A stretch of DNA of 64,000 nucleotides from Kitasatospora herbaricolor (GTDB taxonomy: Bacteria; Actinomycetota; Actinomycetes; Streptomycetales; Streptomycetaceae). The stretch covers positions 1,116,001 to 1,180,000 of the forward strand of contig NZ_JAUSVA010000002.1 of the NCBI RefSeq assembly GCF_030813695.1, in the 5' to 3' direction. Positions 35,790 through 43,101 of the stretch are shown one piece after another (the first letter of the stretch is position 1; each line of letters starts with the position of its first letter). The translations under genes were made by a program, and so were the position numbers. A model generated the notes under the pieces. The model was not told the DNA's origin. It ran no database searches and saw only the letters and a list, made by a program, of their open reading frames with translations.

Positions 35790-37190
35790 TCAGAGCGGAT
35801 TCGCCCGCCCGGGGGCTCCGGGCACCGCCAGCGGCACGTCACCGTCGTACGCCGCCACCACCAGCCGCTCCGTCTCCCGCAGGAACCACGCCATGTCGGA
35901 CAGCGGGAGGTAGCCGGTGTCCGCGGTCAACCGGATCGACAACGCGCCCGGGGCGTCGGCGAAGTGCAGGCAGAAGCGGCAGCTCAACCGCTCCAGCGGC
36001 GACAGCTCCAGCAGCCGCGTCCGCTCCAGCAGATCCGCCGGACGGACACCGGCGGGGACCTCCTCCGCGCCCGCCCCCTGCCCGGCCCCGCGCAGGTCGT
36101 TGACGCAGCAGTACGGGTGCACCGGCTCGCCCCGCCGGGTGCTCTCGGCAGCCACCACCCGGTCCCGGTCCCGCTCGTCGTAGGAGCCGAAGCGGTACCC
36201 CGCCATCGCCGCCCGCCCGGTGACCCGGACGGCCTCCTCGAAGCCCGTCACGCCCTCCAGCGGGAGCACCACCAGCGCCTCCAGGGACATGGTGGAGACG
36301 AGCTCCCTCGTCCTGGGGGCGACCCGGTTGCCGGCGATCGCCAGCAGCGCGCAGGTGTCGTGCCCGGTCCGGTCGCGCAGCACCGCACCGGCGGCGGCCA
36401 GCAGGACGGTCGAGCTGCTGACGGCCAGCCGCGCGGCCACCGCGGGGACGGCCGCCGCGAGCGCGGGCGAGATCAACTCCAGCCGCTGGTAGCGCGGTTC
36501 GGCCGGCGCGTGATGGCCCTCGGTGAACATCGAGACCGGGATCCGGCGGTACGAGCGCTCCCAGTGGGCGGCCGCCGCCTCGGCGAACCGCCGCCCCTCG
36601 GCGGACTCCTGGTACCGCGCCAGCTCGGACGGGCGGGGCGCCGGCGGCAGGCCCGCCGTCCGCCCGACCAGCGCGGCCCGGAGGTCCCGCAGCAGGTACC
36701 CGGTGCCCTCGTAGTCGGCCGCCAGATGGCAGAATCCCATGACCAGTTCGGCCGGTACCCCGCCCTTCGTCAGCACCGCGATCCGGACCGGCCACTCCTG
36801 CTCGTAGTCGAAGCCCCGGGCCGCGTAGCGCTCGGCCACCCGGGTGCCCGCCTCCCGGTCGCCGGCGGCCACCTCCAGCACCTCGACCTCCAGCACCCCG
36901 GCCGCGGCGGCCGACTGGAGCGGGTCCCCGTCCGTGCCGACCAGTCTGGTCCGCAGCGACTCGTGCCGCTCCAGGACGAACCGGATCGCCGCCAGCACCT
37001 GCGGCAGGTCGTACCGGCGCGGCAGCATCAGCGTCCGGCAGAAGTTGAAGTACCAGTCCCCCGGCCTGGTCCGGCCGATCGCGGACCAGATGGCCCGCTG
37101 GCCCCAGGTCAGCGGCGCGGTGCCGGACGACTGCCCGCCGAACTCCACCCTCTCCAGGCGGACCTGCTCCCCGACCGCGAGTTCCGTCAT
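35790..37190 (-). CDS. stand-alone condensation-domain-like protein
   Basis: 466 residues; ATG 37190 with AGGAG upstream. Overall CAT-like two-lobed fold of NRPS condensation domains, including TWGQRAIWSAIGRTRPGDWYFN near the start and DRTGHDTCALLAIAGNR plus VHPYCCVNDLRG in the second lobe. The HHxxxDG motif reads C-H-L-A-A-D-Y: Cys154 replaces the first His, His155 and Asp159 are kept, and the Gly is Tyr160. The retained His could still be catalytic. It may join the acyl group on the carrier protein to an amine or alcohol; no partner module is fused to it. Confidence 0.8.
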   Translation of the reverse strand: MTELAVGEQVRLERVEFGGQSSGTAPLTWGQRAIWSAIGRTRPGDWYFNFCRTLMLPRRYDLPQVLAAIRFVLERHESLRTRLVGTDGDPLQSAAAAGVLEVEVLEVAAGDREAGTRVAERYAARGFDYEQEWPVRIAVLTKGGVPAELVMGFCHLAADYEGTGYLLRDLRAALVGRTAGLPPAPRPSELARYQESAEGRRFAEAAAAHWERSYRRIPVSMFTEGHHAPAEPRYQRLELISPALAAAVPAVAARLAVSSSTVLLAAAGAVLRDRTGHDTCALLAIAGNRVAPRTRELVSTMSLEALVVLPLEGVTGFEEAVRVTGRAAMAGYRFGSYDERDRDRVVAAESTRRGEPVHPYCCVNDLRGAGQGAGAEEVPAGVRPADLLERTRLLELSPLERLSCRFCLHFADAPGALSIRLTADTGYLPLSDMAWFLRETERLVVAAYDGDVPLAVPGAPGRANPL

Positions 37191-37293
37191 GCCCCTGCGC
37201 TCCTCATGTGTGCGAGTTCCGTCCCACCGGTGCCACGCGGCCGCGGGCCGGCCCGTGACCCGTGCCCGATCCGTGCGGCCCACGCCCGGTCCG

Positions 37294-37318
37294 GGTGGCA
37301 CCCTCCCCGGGCGCCACC
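37294..37318 (-). terminator. terminator after the dimethylformamidase-like gene
   Basis: 10-bp stem (GGTGGC...GCCACC, one G-T pair) with a 5-nt loop, 13 bp after the stop at 37331, on the minus strand. It separates the dimethylformamidase-like gene from the condensation-like gene, so the set is probably not one long message. Confidence 0.65.
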
Positions 37319-37330
37319 GTCACCGGCCCC

Positions 37331-39256
37331 TCAGGCCCTGGTCCCGTCGAGGGCGGCGCCGGCCACCACGGCCGGGCGGGCCGCACCGGCCGCCGGGGCC
37401 GGGCCCGCTCCTCCCGCCGGGAGAACGCCACGGGTGCGCAGCACGCCGTCGGCGTCGAGGCCGACCAGGCGGCCCGCCTGCCCTGCCAGCAGCACGCTGC
37501 CGCCGGCCGGACCGAGTTCCTGCCACCCGTCCGCCGTCCCCGGTCGCCGGTGCAGCAGGACGTCGTCGGCGGTCACCGCGTAGAGCCGGCCGTTGACGGC
37601 GGTCAGGGCGACCAGCCCGGTCGGCGGGGACAGACAGGTCCACTCCCGGGCCTCGGCATCCGCCGGCAGCCCCTGCGGGGCGGACCAGAGCGCGCCCCGG
37701 TCGTCCAGGGCGTAGAGCAGGCCGTCGCAGACGGCGAGCGCCCTCGTCCCGGCCGGGCAGTGGCCGGCCGGCGTCCATCCGGCGGCCTCCGGGCGGGCCG
37801 GCCGCAGCAGCAGCCGGCCGGTGTCGTCCGCCGCGTACAGGGACAGCGGTCCGCCGGTGACGGCCTCGCGGGGGGCGGCCAGCGCGACGATGCCCGGAGC
37901 CGGTCCGAGCGGGCGCAGCGGCAGGTTCTGCGGGCCGGCCGGGCGGACGCCGAGGGTGCCGTCGGCCTGCGCGGCGTAGAGCCGGGCCCCCGCGCCGGCC
38001 AGCGCCGTGGCCCCGGGGGCGGTGCCGATCGCGGTCCACCGGTCCGGCCGGGCCGGGGCGGCGAGCCGGGTCAGCACGTTGCGGGTGATCCGGTCGACCA
38101 CCGGATCGTCCAGTGCGGCGCCCCAGTTGACCGTACCGGCGTTGAAGACCGTGCCGGCGCCGGAGTCGAAGACGCCCATCACGGCCCAGCCGCCCTGCCC
38201 GTAGGCGTCCCAGTGCCGCAGGTCGGCGGTGGCCAGCACGGTGAAGGAGGCGGGGGTGCCGTCGCGGCCGGTGGCGGCGGGGACGCCGTCGGTGAACTCC
38301 AGCTCGGCGGCGTCGGTCTCGTAGCCGAGGCCGCCGCGGGCGAAGGTGTCCCCGTCGGCGAGCCCGGTGCCCTCGAAGACCCAGTGCCCGGTGAAGGCCG
38401 CGGTGTAGGCCTCGCGGTACATCTGCGGCATGCCCGGGCCCCAACAGCCCGCGCCCTCGCGGAAGCTGAGGCCGGTGAGGCTGTTCTCCGGGCGGTTCAC
38501 CGGGTGGCTGGACCATTCGACGGTGGCCCGCTCCGGCGCCACGGCCGCCATCGGGTCGGCGACGGCGTCGCGGTAGCAGACCATGGTGCGGCCGCCGTCC
38601 TCCAGCCGCATCTGCCACCAGGCGGTGTTGGCACCGAAGACGGCCAGGTTGCCGCCGGCGGCGACGAAGGCCTCGACCCGGTCGCGCATCTCCCAGGTCC
38701 AGTACTCGTCGTGCCCGTTGACCACCAGCAGCTGGTAGGGCGCCAGGGCCTGCGGATCGAGGTGCAGGTCGAGGTTGGAGCAGTACTCGACCTCGGGGCC
38801 GTGCGCGCGCAGCCAGGTCATCAAGCCGGCCTCCCAGCGTTCGGGGGGCGGGCCGCCGCCGGGCCGGTCGAAGCCGACCCGGGCCGCCCGGGCCGGGTCC
38901 TCGGTCCAGTAGAGCCCCTCGCCCGGGACGCCGGCGCGGTTGTAGGCCTGCCAGGTGGCGAAGGGGACGGACAGCAGGATCCGGGAGCGCACGCCCGGCT
39001 CGGCCGGGCGGACCACGAACCAGACCTCGCTCAGCTCGCCGTCGCCGGGGGTGAAGACCGCCCGGTAGAGGGAGCTGCGCCAGTGCGGCGGGACGGTCAG
39101 GTCCCAGGGCCCGGCGCCCACCTCGGCCCGGTGCACCAGACGCCCGTCCACGGCGTCCTCGACGTCCACCCGGCCGGTGCCGTGTCCGGTGACCGTGAAC
39201 CGCAGGGTGCCGCCCTGCCTGCAGGAGGTCGCCGCCGCATGCGCCACCAGGGCCAC
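37331..39256 (-). CDS. N,N-dimethylformamidase beta-subunit-like protein with propeller-like C-terminus
   Basis: 641 residues from GTG 39256 (GAAGGA upstream); no signal peptide is obvious. Residues 1-430 or so match the large-subunit C-terminal domain of N,N-dimethylformamidase (RILLSVPFATWQAYNRAGVPGEGLYWTE, LLVVNGHDEYWTWEMRDRVEAFVAAGGNLAVFGANTAWW). Residues 430-610 are repeats with LYAAQADGTL, LYAADDTGRL, LYALDDRGALW, LYAVTADDVL, i.e. a tectonin-like beta-propeller. The enzyme class hydrolyses small amides with an Fe site. Position beside ligase, carrier and condensation genes suggests a part in making or breaking an amide. Confidence 0.82.
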   Translation of the reverse strand: MALVAHAAATSCRQGGTLRFTVTGHGTGRVDVEDAVDGRLVHRAEVGAGPWDLTVPPHWRSSLYRAVFTPGDGELSEVWFVVRPAEPGVRSRILLSVPFATWQAYNRAGVPGEGLYWTEDPARAARVGFDRPGGGPPPERWEAGLMTWLRAHGPEVEYCSNLDLHLDPQALAPYQLLVVNGHDEYWTWEMRDRVEAFVAAGGNLAVFGANTAWWQMRLEDGGRTMVCYRDAVADPMAAVAPERATVEWSSHPVNRPENSLTGLSFREGAGCWGPGMPQMYREAYTAAFTGHWVFEGTGLADGDTFARGGLGYETDAAELEFTDGVPAATGRDGTPASFTVLATADLRHWDAYGQGGWAVMGVFDSGAGTVFNAGTVNWGAALDDPVVDRITRNVLTRLAAPARPDRWTAIGTAPGATALAGAGARLYAAQADGTLGVRPAGPQNLPLRPLGPAPGIVALAAPREAVTGGPLSLYAADDTGRLLLRPARPEAAGWTPAGHCPAGTRALAVCDGLLYALDDRGALWSAPQGLPADAEAREWTCLSPPTGLVALTAVNGRLYAVTADDVLLHRRPGTADGWQELGPAGGSVLLAGQAGRLVGLDADGVLRTRGVLPAGGAGPAPAAGAARPAVVAGAALDGTRA

Positions 39257-39336
39257 GTCACGCCATCCTTCCCCGTGCTGCGAGCTGTGCTGACGCGACG
39301 TCAGACTGTGTCGTGCCGGCTCCGGATCGCCCGCAG

Positions 39337-39383
39337 AGGTCCGGACCTGGAGGGAGATTGGCATAGACCAGTGGTCGCGTCAA
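39337..39383 (-). promoter_or_regulatory. shared promoter/operator module, copy 2 (dimethylformamidase-like gene)
   Basis: Minus strand: TTGACG (39378-39383), 17-bp spacer ending TGGTCTATGC, CAATCT (39355-39360), 7 bp, then the perfect palindrome AGGTCCGGACCT (39337-39348). Same architecture as copy 1, 3.6 kb away. The start of the P-loop gene in the other direction is 91 bp off. Confidence 0.75.
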
Positions 39384-39473
39384 GGCACCTTCCGGCCTGC
39401 GGGACGCCCACCGCCGGGTCCCTTGGGGCCCTGTGCAAGGCTGTGAGCAGTGGATTCGGGGCAGGGAGCGGCA

Positions 39474-40274
39474 GTGCGCGGTACGAGACGGGCAGGTGTG
39501 GCGGGAGTGCGGACCGCGCCGCACGACGAGGTCGACGAACCCGGCGGGGCGGCCGCCTCGCCGTACCCGCGCGGGCTGCTGGACCTGCGGGGTCACCCGG
39601 GCGCGACGCCCGTCCTGCGGTACCCGCCGGACGCCGTGGTGGTGATCTCGGGCCTGCCCGGCAGCGGCAAGAGCACCCTGTTGCGGCGCTGGTCGGCCTA
39701 CGCGCCGGTGATCGACCCGCGGGACGTCCACCTCGCCTGCGAGGCCGTGATGCCGGCCCGGCTCCCCTACCCGGTCTACCGCCCCTGGGCCCGGCTGGTG
39801 CACTTCCGCCTGCTGCGCACGGCGCTGCGCCGCGGCGGCCCGCTCCTGGTGCACGACTGCGGCAGCCGACCGTGGCTGCGGCGCTGGCTGGCCGCCGGCG
39901 CGGCCCGGCGCGGCCGCGAGCTGCACCTGGTGCTGCTGGACCTGAGCCCCGCGGACGCCCTGGCGGGACAGCGCGAGCGCGGCCGGTGGGCCTCCCACCG
40001 GGTGTTCGCCCGCCACTGCCGGGGCCTGGAGCGGCTGCTGCGGGACCTGCCGCCGCCGGGCGGCCCCACCGCCGGCGCGGGCGAGCCCACGTCGGGCCGG
40101 GCCGGCGACGGGAGCACGCCGCCCAGGACCCCGGTGCCGGCCGCCCTGGCGGAGACCGCCTCGGTGCTGCTGCTCGACCGGTCCTCCCGGGAGCACGCCA
40201 CGGCGGCCTTCGGTCCGGCGGAGACCGGTGAGGCGCGGGAGGTGGCGGAAGGCCAGGGGCCGTCCCAGGGCTGA
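39474..40274 (+). CDS. P-loop ATPase/kinase-like protein
   Basis: 266 residues from GTG 39474 (GGGAG 5 bp upstream; an earlier GTG at 39450 is possible). Walker A GLPGSGKST at residues 60-68, then an aspartate in VIDPRDVHLACEA and a possible Walker B in HLVLLDLSPADAL. This looks like the small AAA_33-type kinases that phosphorylate diverse small molecules or RNA ends. The last 60 residues are low-complexity. It is divergent from the dimethylformamidase-like gene. Substrate not known. Confidence 0.75.
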   Translation: MRGTRRAGVAGVRTAPHDEVDEPGGAAASPYPRGLLDLRGHPGATPVLRYPPDAVVVISGLPGSGKSTLLRRWSAYAPVIDPRDVHLACEAVMPARLPYPVYRPWARLVHFRLLRTALRRGGPLLVHDCGSRPWLRRWLAAGAARRGRELHLVLLDLSPADALAGQRERGRWASHRVFARHCRGLERLLRDLPPPGGPTAGAGEPTSGRAGDGSTPPRTPVPAALAETASVLLLDRSSREHATAAFGPAETGEAREVAEGQGPSQG

Positions 40275-40533
40275 CCGGTGCGCAGGGCGGTCCGCCTCCG
40301 GCGCCGGTGCGTCCCTGAGCACACGAACGGCCGGCATCCCGTCCCCACGGTCTGCCGGCCGTCTCGCGCGGCCGGAGCACGCCGGCGCCGGAGGCGGCGA
40401 CGGCCCGTTCGCGCGAAGCCGCCCGGCCGGGTCCCTCGAAGAGATCCACTCCCGGGCGGGCGACCGCCCCCGCGCGGCCCGTCCGGGCCGCCCGCTCCGG
40501 GAGAGGCCGCCCGTCCGCCGTCGACGCGGAACG

Positions 40534-40547
40534 CTCTATCGCTAGAG
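40534..40547. promoter_or_regulatory. CTCTA-TCGC-TAGAG palindrome before the MarR gene
   Basis: Perfect 5-bp arms; the right half contains TAGAGT (40543-40548), a possible -10 for a leaderless start at ATG 40557, which is in frame with the MarR protein. Likely autoregulatory site. Nothing else of note lies in the gene-free interval 40275-40533. Confidence 0.45.
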
Positions 40548-40678
40548 TCATTTTGCATGGTACGCCCCACCGGTCCCGGGAGACACCCTCCGCACCGGGC
40601 CGTCCGCAGCGGGTCGTCCGCACCGGCCCTGTCGCCTCCCGCACCGGCGGGCCGAGCCGGATCGTCCCAGTTCAGACG

Positions 40679-40684
40679 TAAAAT
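40679..40684 (+). promoter_or_regulatory. -10 element of a leaderless MarR transcript
   Basis: TAAAAT ends 7 bp before ATG 40692; no -35 of note. Supports the shorter MarR start. Confidence 0.45.
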
Positions 40685-40691
40685 CCGAAGC

Positions 40692-41141
40692 ATGAACACC
40701 CGTGACGTGCCGGCCGAACTCACCCGGCTGGTGTGGACACTCCACCGCGTCCTGAACCAGGCGGGCCGGCCGGCCGCCGGCGAACAGGTCCGCCCGCCGG
40801 CCCAGGTGGAGCTGCTCCAGCTGGTCCTGGACGAGCCCGGCATCAGCGTCCGCGACGCGGCCGAGGCCCTGCACATGCAGCCGCACAACGTCAGCACGCT
40901 GGTGACCCTCCTGGTGCGGGACGGGCTCCTCGACCGGACGCCGCACCCCGAGGACCGCCGGACGGCGCAGTTGCGGCCGACCCGCACGATGCTCGACGCC
41001 GGCCTGCAGATCGACTCCAACCTGCACCTGGGGGTGGCCACCGCGCTGGCCGCCCTGCCGGCCGACGCCCTGGACCGGATCTCCGCCGCCCTGCCGGACC
41101 TCTGGCAGCTCGCCGAGCAGCTCACCCCGCCCCGCCCCTGA
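40692..41141 (+). CDS. MarR family transcriptional regulator
   Basis: 149 residues. Winged HTH with LQLVLDEPGISVRDAAEALHMQPHNVSTLVTLLVRDGLLDRTPHPEDRRTAQLRPT, which is the MarR recognition helix and DxR wing. Start at ATG 40692 gives a normal MarR length; ATG 40557 would add 45 residues of low complexity. No Shine-Dalgarno, consistent with leaderless translation. Neighbour of both the amide-type gene set and the DUF35 gene, whose expression it could control. Confidence 0.88.
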   Translation: MNTRDVPAELTRLVWTLHRVLNQAGRPAAGEQVRPPAQVELLQLVLDEPGISVRDAAEALHMQPHNVSTLVTLLVRDGLLDRTPHPEDRRTAQLRPTRTMLDAGLQIDSNLHLGVATALAALPADALDRISAALPDLWQLAEQLTPPRP

Positions 41142-41175
41142 GCCCCGGCCGCGGTCGGCACCCGGCGCCCGGGGC
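41142..41175. terminator. weak hairpin between convergent MarR and DUF35 genes
   Basis: GCCCCGG paired with CCGGGGC, 7-bp stem over a long GC-rich loop. Confidence 0.4.
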
Positions 41176-41198
41176 CTACGCCTCGGTGGAGTGCGGCA

Positions 41199-41696
41199 TC
41201 ACAGGTCCCAGTAGCTGGACCTGACGGAGTGCCGGTCCGGCGCCGGGGCCGGGTTGCGCAGGTGCCCGTAGACCTGGTCCGGGGAGACCTGGAAGGTGAG
41301 GACCCGTCCGGCGCCCGTCACGGCGGCCAGCTCGACCCGGGTGCCCGCGATCACCGCGCCGGGCAGCGCGCCCACCACCGCCGCGCGGATGGTGAATCCC
41401 TCGTCCAGCGCGATCACGTACGGGGTCAGGCGGTGCTGTCCGCGCTGGGCGGCCGGCAGCAGCCGCTGCACCGTACCGGCGCCGGAGCCGCGCTCCCGGA
41501 TCAGGTCGGCCGATCCGCAGACCGGGCAGAGCAGGCAGGTCGGCGCCGTGGCGGCGCGGCACCAGCGGCACCGCAGGTGGATCAACTCGACGACCGGGGA
41601 AGCAGGTTCGGCGAGCGGCAGGTCGGCGAGCGCGGCGCCCGCACCGGCGGGGCCGGCCGCGGGGAAGGCGGTGGGGGTGGCGACGGCGAGTTCCAT
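41199..41696 (-). CDS. DUF35 Zn-ribbon/OB-fold protein
   Basis: 165 residues, ATG 41696 with AAGGAG. After an Ala/Pro-rich N-terminus comes a four-cysteine zinc ribbon (CRWC...CPVC, about residues 42-60), then an OB-fold (GTVQRLLPAAQRG, TPYVIALDEGFTIRAAVVG, GTRVELAAVTG). Proteins of this type bind acyl-CoA and act as partners of thiolases or acyl-CoA enzymes in lipid and polyketide metabolism. No thiolase gene is adjacent; the nearest CoA enzyme is the acyl-CoA dehydrogenase at 43102. Long (over 400 nt) non-coding leader upstream. Confidence 0.85.
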   Translation of the reverse strand: MELAVATPTAFPAAGPAGAGAALADLPLAEPASPVVELIHLRCRWCRAATAPTCLLCPVCGSADLIRERGSGAGTVQRLLPAAQRGQHRLTPYVIALDEGFTIRAAVVGALPGAVIAGTRVELAAVTGAGRVLTFQVSPDQVYGHLRNPAPAPDRHSVRSSYWDL

Positions 41697-42110
41697 GGTG
41701 ACTCCTTGAGGGGTGAGGAGAACAGGAAGACGGGCCCGGGCCGGCGGTCCGGCGCCCGGCCCGGGCGGCCCGCCCCGGGCTCCCTTCCGGACGCCATGTC
41801 GTCGAGGGCCGGCATCTCGCCGGACCTGTCCGGGTACTACGGTTCGTGCTGTCCGGACGGCTCGCCGGTGCTCCGGCGGGGTCGGACGGATCGGTCCACG
41901 GCGCACCCACGGCGGTCCCGGCCGTCGCACCGGCCGATCACCCCCGCCTCCCGCACGCCGCAACCGGCGACCCCGACCAGGTCCGGTGGCCCCGGAGCCA
42001 TGCCGTACCTCCCTGGTGCCGACGGACGGCGCGGCGGTTCGGCACCGCCTTGCCGGGCCGCCCGGCCGCCGCTCGCGCCGAGCCAGCGGCCGAGGGGCCC
42101 GCTTCTCCGG
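41697..42110 (-). other. long leader or intergenic region before DUF35
   Basis: No reading frame on either strand looks like protein. If the promoter at 42111-42140 is real, this is an untranslated leader of about 400 nt. It holds a CCGGAC-CT-GTCCGG palindrome (41820-41833) and a second CTGTCCGG word at 41849-41856. A lost gene between promoter and DUF35 is an alternative. Confidence 0.4.
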
Positions 42111-42175
42111 ACGATATGGCACTCGGTGTCGACCTGTAAAGGCACTCAGTGCCCCTTTCGAGGGAACGCAGTGCC
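42111..42175 (-). promoter_or_regulatory. leftward promoter carrying TetR-type operators
   Basis: Minus strand TTTACA (42135-42140), 18-bp spacer, TATCGT (42111-42116). The spacer holds GGCACTCGGTGTC (42118-42130); the perfect palindrome GGCACTCAGTGCC (42141-42153) abuts the -35; a half-site CGCAGTGCC lies at 42167-42175. The same palindrome recurs at the acyl-CoA dehydrogenase promoter. Confidence 0.65.
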
Positions 42176-42281
42176 GTCCACCCCCGCGACAGCGCCCGCC
42201 GGCGCCGGAAAAGGGCGGGCCGGAGCGGGGCGGCGGGCACGAGGGGCGGCAGCCGGACCGGCCGGAGCAGGCGGCGGAACC

Positions 42282-43004
42282 TCAGGCGTCGAGGGCGGCC
42301 TCGACCCCGCGCACGACCCGCCACATCGGCGTCCCCCGCTTCGCCACCACCACCACGACCTCGTCGTCCTGCGACTCCGGCGCGGACGGCGCCTGCGGGC
42401 CGCTCCAGGTCTCGGCCACGAAGCTCAGCGCCTGGCCGACCGCCTCCGTCACATCGCCCTCGCCGCCGGAGCGCAGCCAGGTGCGCAGGGTGTGGTTGTG
42501 CGCCGCCACGACCGCCGCGGCGATCACGTCGGCCCGCAGCGCGCCGTCGGCCCGGGCCGCGTACCGGGCCCTCAGGTGGGCGGCCAGCGCCCGCTCGTAC
42601 CGCCAGACCACCGACAGTTCGTGGGCGCGGAGGTTCGGGACCTTCTTGGTGAGGAGGTAGCGCTGCACCGAGAAGGCGGGGTTCACCGCGTACGCCCGCA
42701 GCACCAGCCGGGCGGCGTCGCAGACCTGTTCGACCGGATCGCCGGCGTCGTCCGCCCCCTGGAGGAAGGCGGTCATCTCGGCGAGGCAGCCGTCGTGGTC
42801 CGGGAAGACCACGTCCTCCTTGGAGGGGAAGTGCCGGAAGAAGGACCGGCGCCCGACCCCGGCCTCGGCGACGATGTCGTCGATGGTGGTCTGCTCGAAA
42901 CCCCGCTCCATGAACAGCCGGAACGCCGCCGTCACCAGCGCGTCCCGCATGGTCGGCTTCTCGACGGCCGCAGCCGCCTGGTCCTGCTTGCGCACCTCGC
43001 TCAT
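42282..43004 (-). CDS. TetR family regulator
   Basis: 240 residues. HTH region TMRDALVTAAFRLFMERGFEQTTIDDIVAEAGVGRRSFFRHFPSKEDVVF (residues about 20-70); the C-terminal ligand domain is all-helical. The ATG at 43004 has no ribosome binding site, but TACCGT (43011-43016) ends 6 bp upstream, fitting leaderless expression. Divergent from the acyl-CoA dehydrogenase gene with 97 bp between starts. It probably binds the ACTCAGT palindromes around both ends of its own gene and answers to an acyl-CoA or related metabolite. Confidence 0.9.
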   Translation of the reverse strand: MSEVRKQDQAAAAVEKPTMRDALVTAAFRLFMERGFEQTTIDDIVAEAGVGRRSFFRHFPSKEDVVFPDHDGCLAEMTAFLQGADDAGDPVEQVCDAARLVLRAYAVNPAFSVQRYLLTKKVPNLRAHELSVVWRYERALAAHLRARYAARADGALRADVIAAAVVAAHNHTLRTWLRSGGEGDVTEAVGQALSFVAETWSGPQAPSAPESQDDEVVVVVAKRGTPMWRVVRGVEAALDA

Positions 43005-43010
43005 GCAGGG

Positions 43011-43083
43011 ACGGTAGCACCGAGTACCCTCGGGAGCTGGGCCGGGCGACACTCAGTGTGCATAATTTGGGGTACTGAGTGCC
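43011..43083. promoter_or_regulatory. divergent TetR / acyl-CoA dehydrogenase promoter with two operators
   Basis: Operators ACACTCAGTGT (43049-43059) and GGTACTGAGTGCC (43071-43083), one match off the perfect GGCACTGAGTGCC. A TAATTT -10 (43063-43068) for the dehydrogenase lies between them, and TACCGT (43011-43016) serves the TetR gene. Confidence 0.65.
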
Positions 43084-43101
43084 ATTGCGAGGGAGCTTTC
43101 C

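Noticed and set aside
39257..39364. Upstream ATG start at 39364 for the dimethylformamidase-like gene
   Set aside because: It falls within the -10/-35 region of the shared promoter module; GTG 39256 has a ribosome binding site.
37262..40231. 989-codon open frame on the plus strand
   Set aside because: Antisense to the dimethylformamidase-like gene; composition is that of a GC-rich shadow frame (long runs of Gly, Ala, Val, His) with no domain.
41797..41900. Small ORF with SGYYGSCCPDGSP as a RiPP precursor
   Set aside because: No ribosome binding site, no stop at a sensible place and no modification gene next to it.
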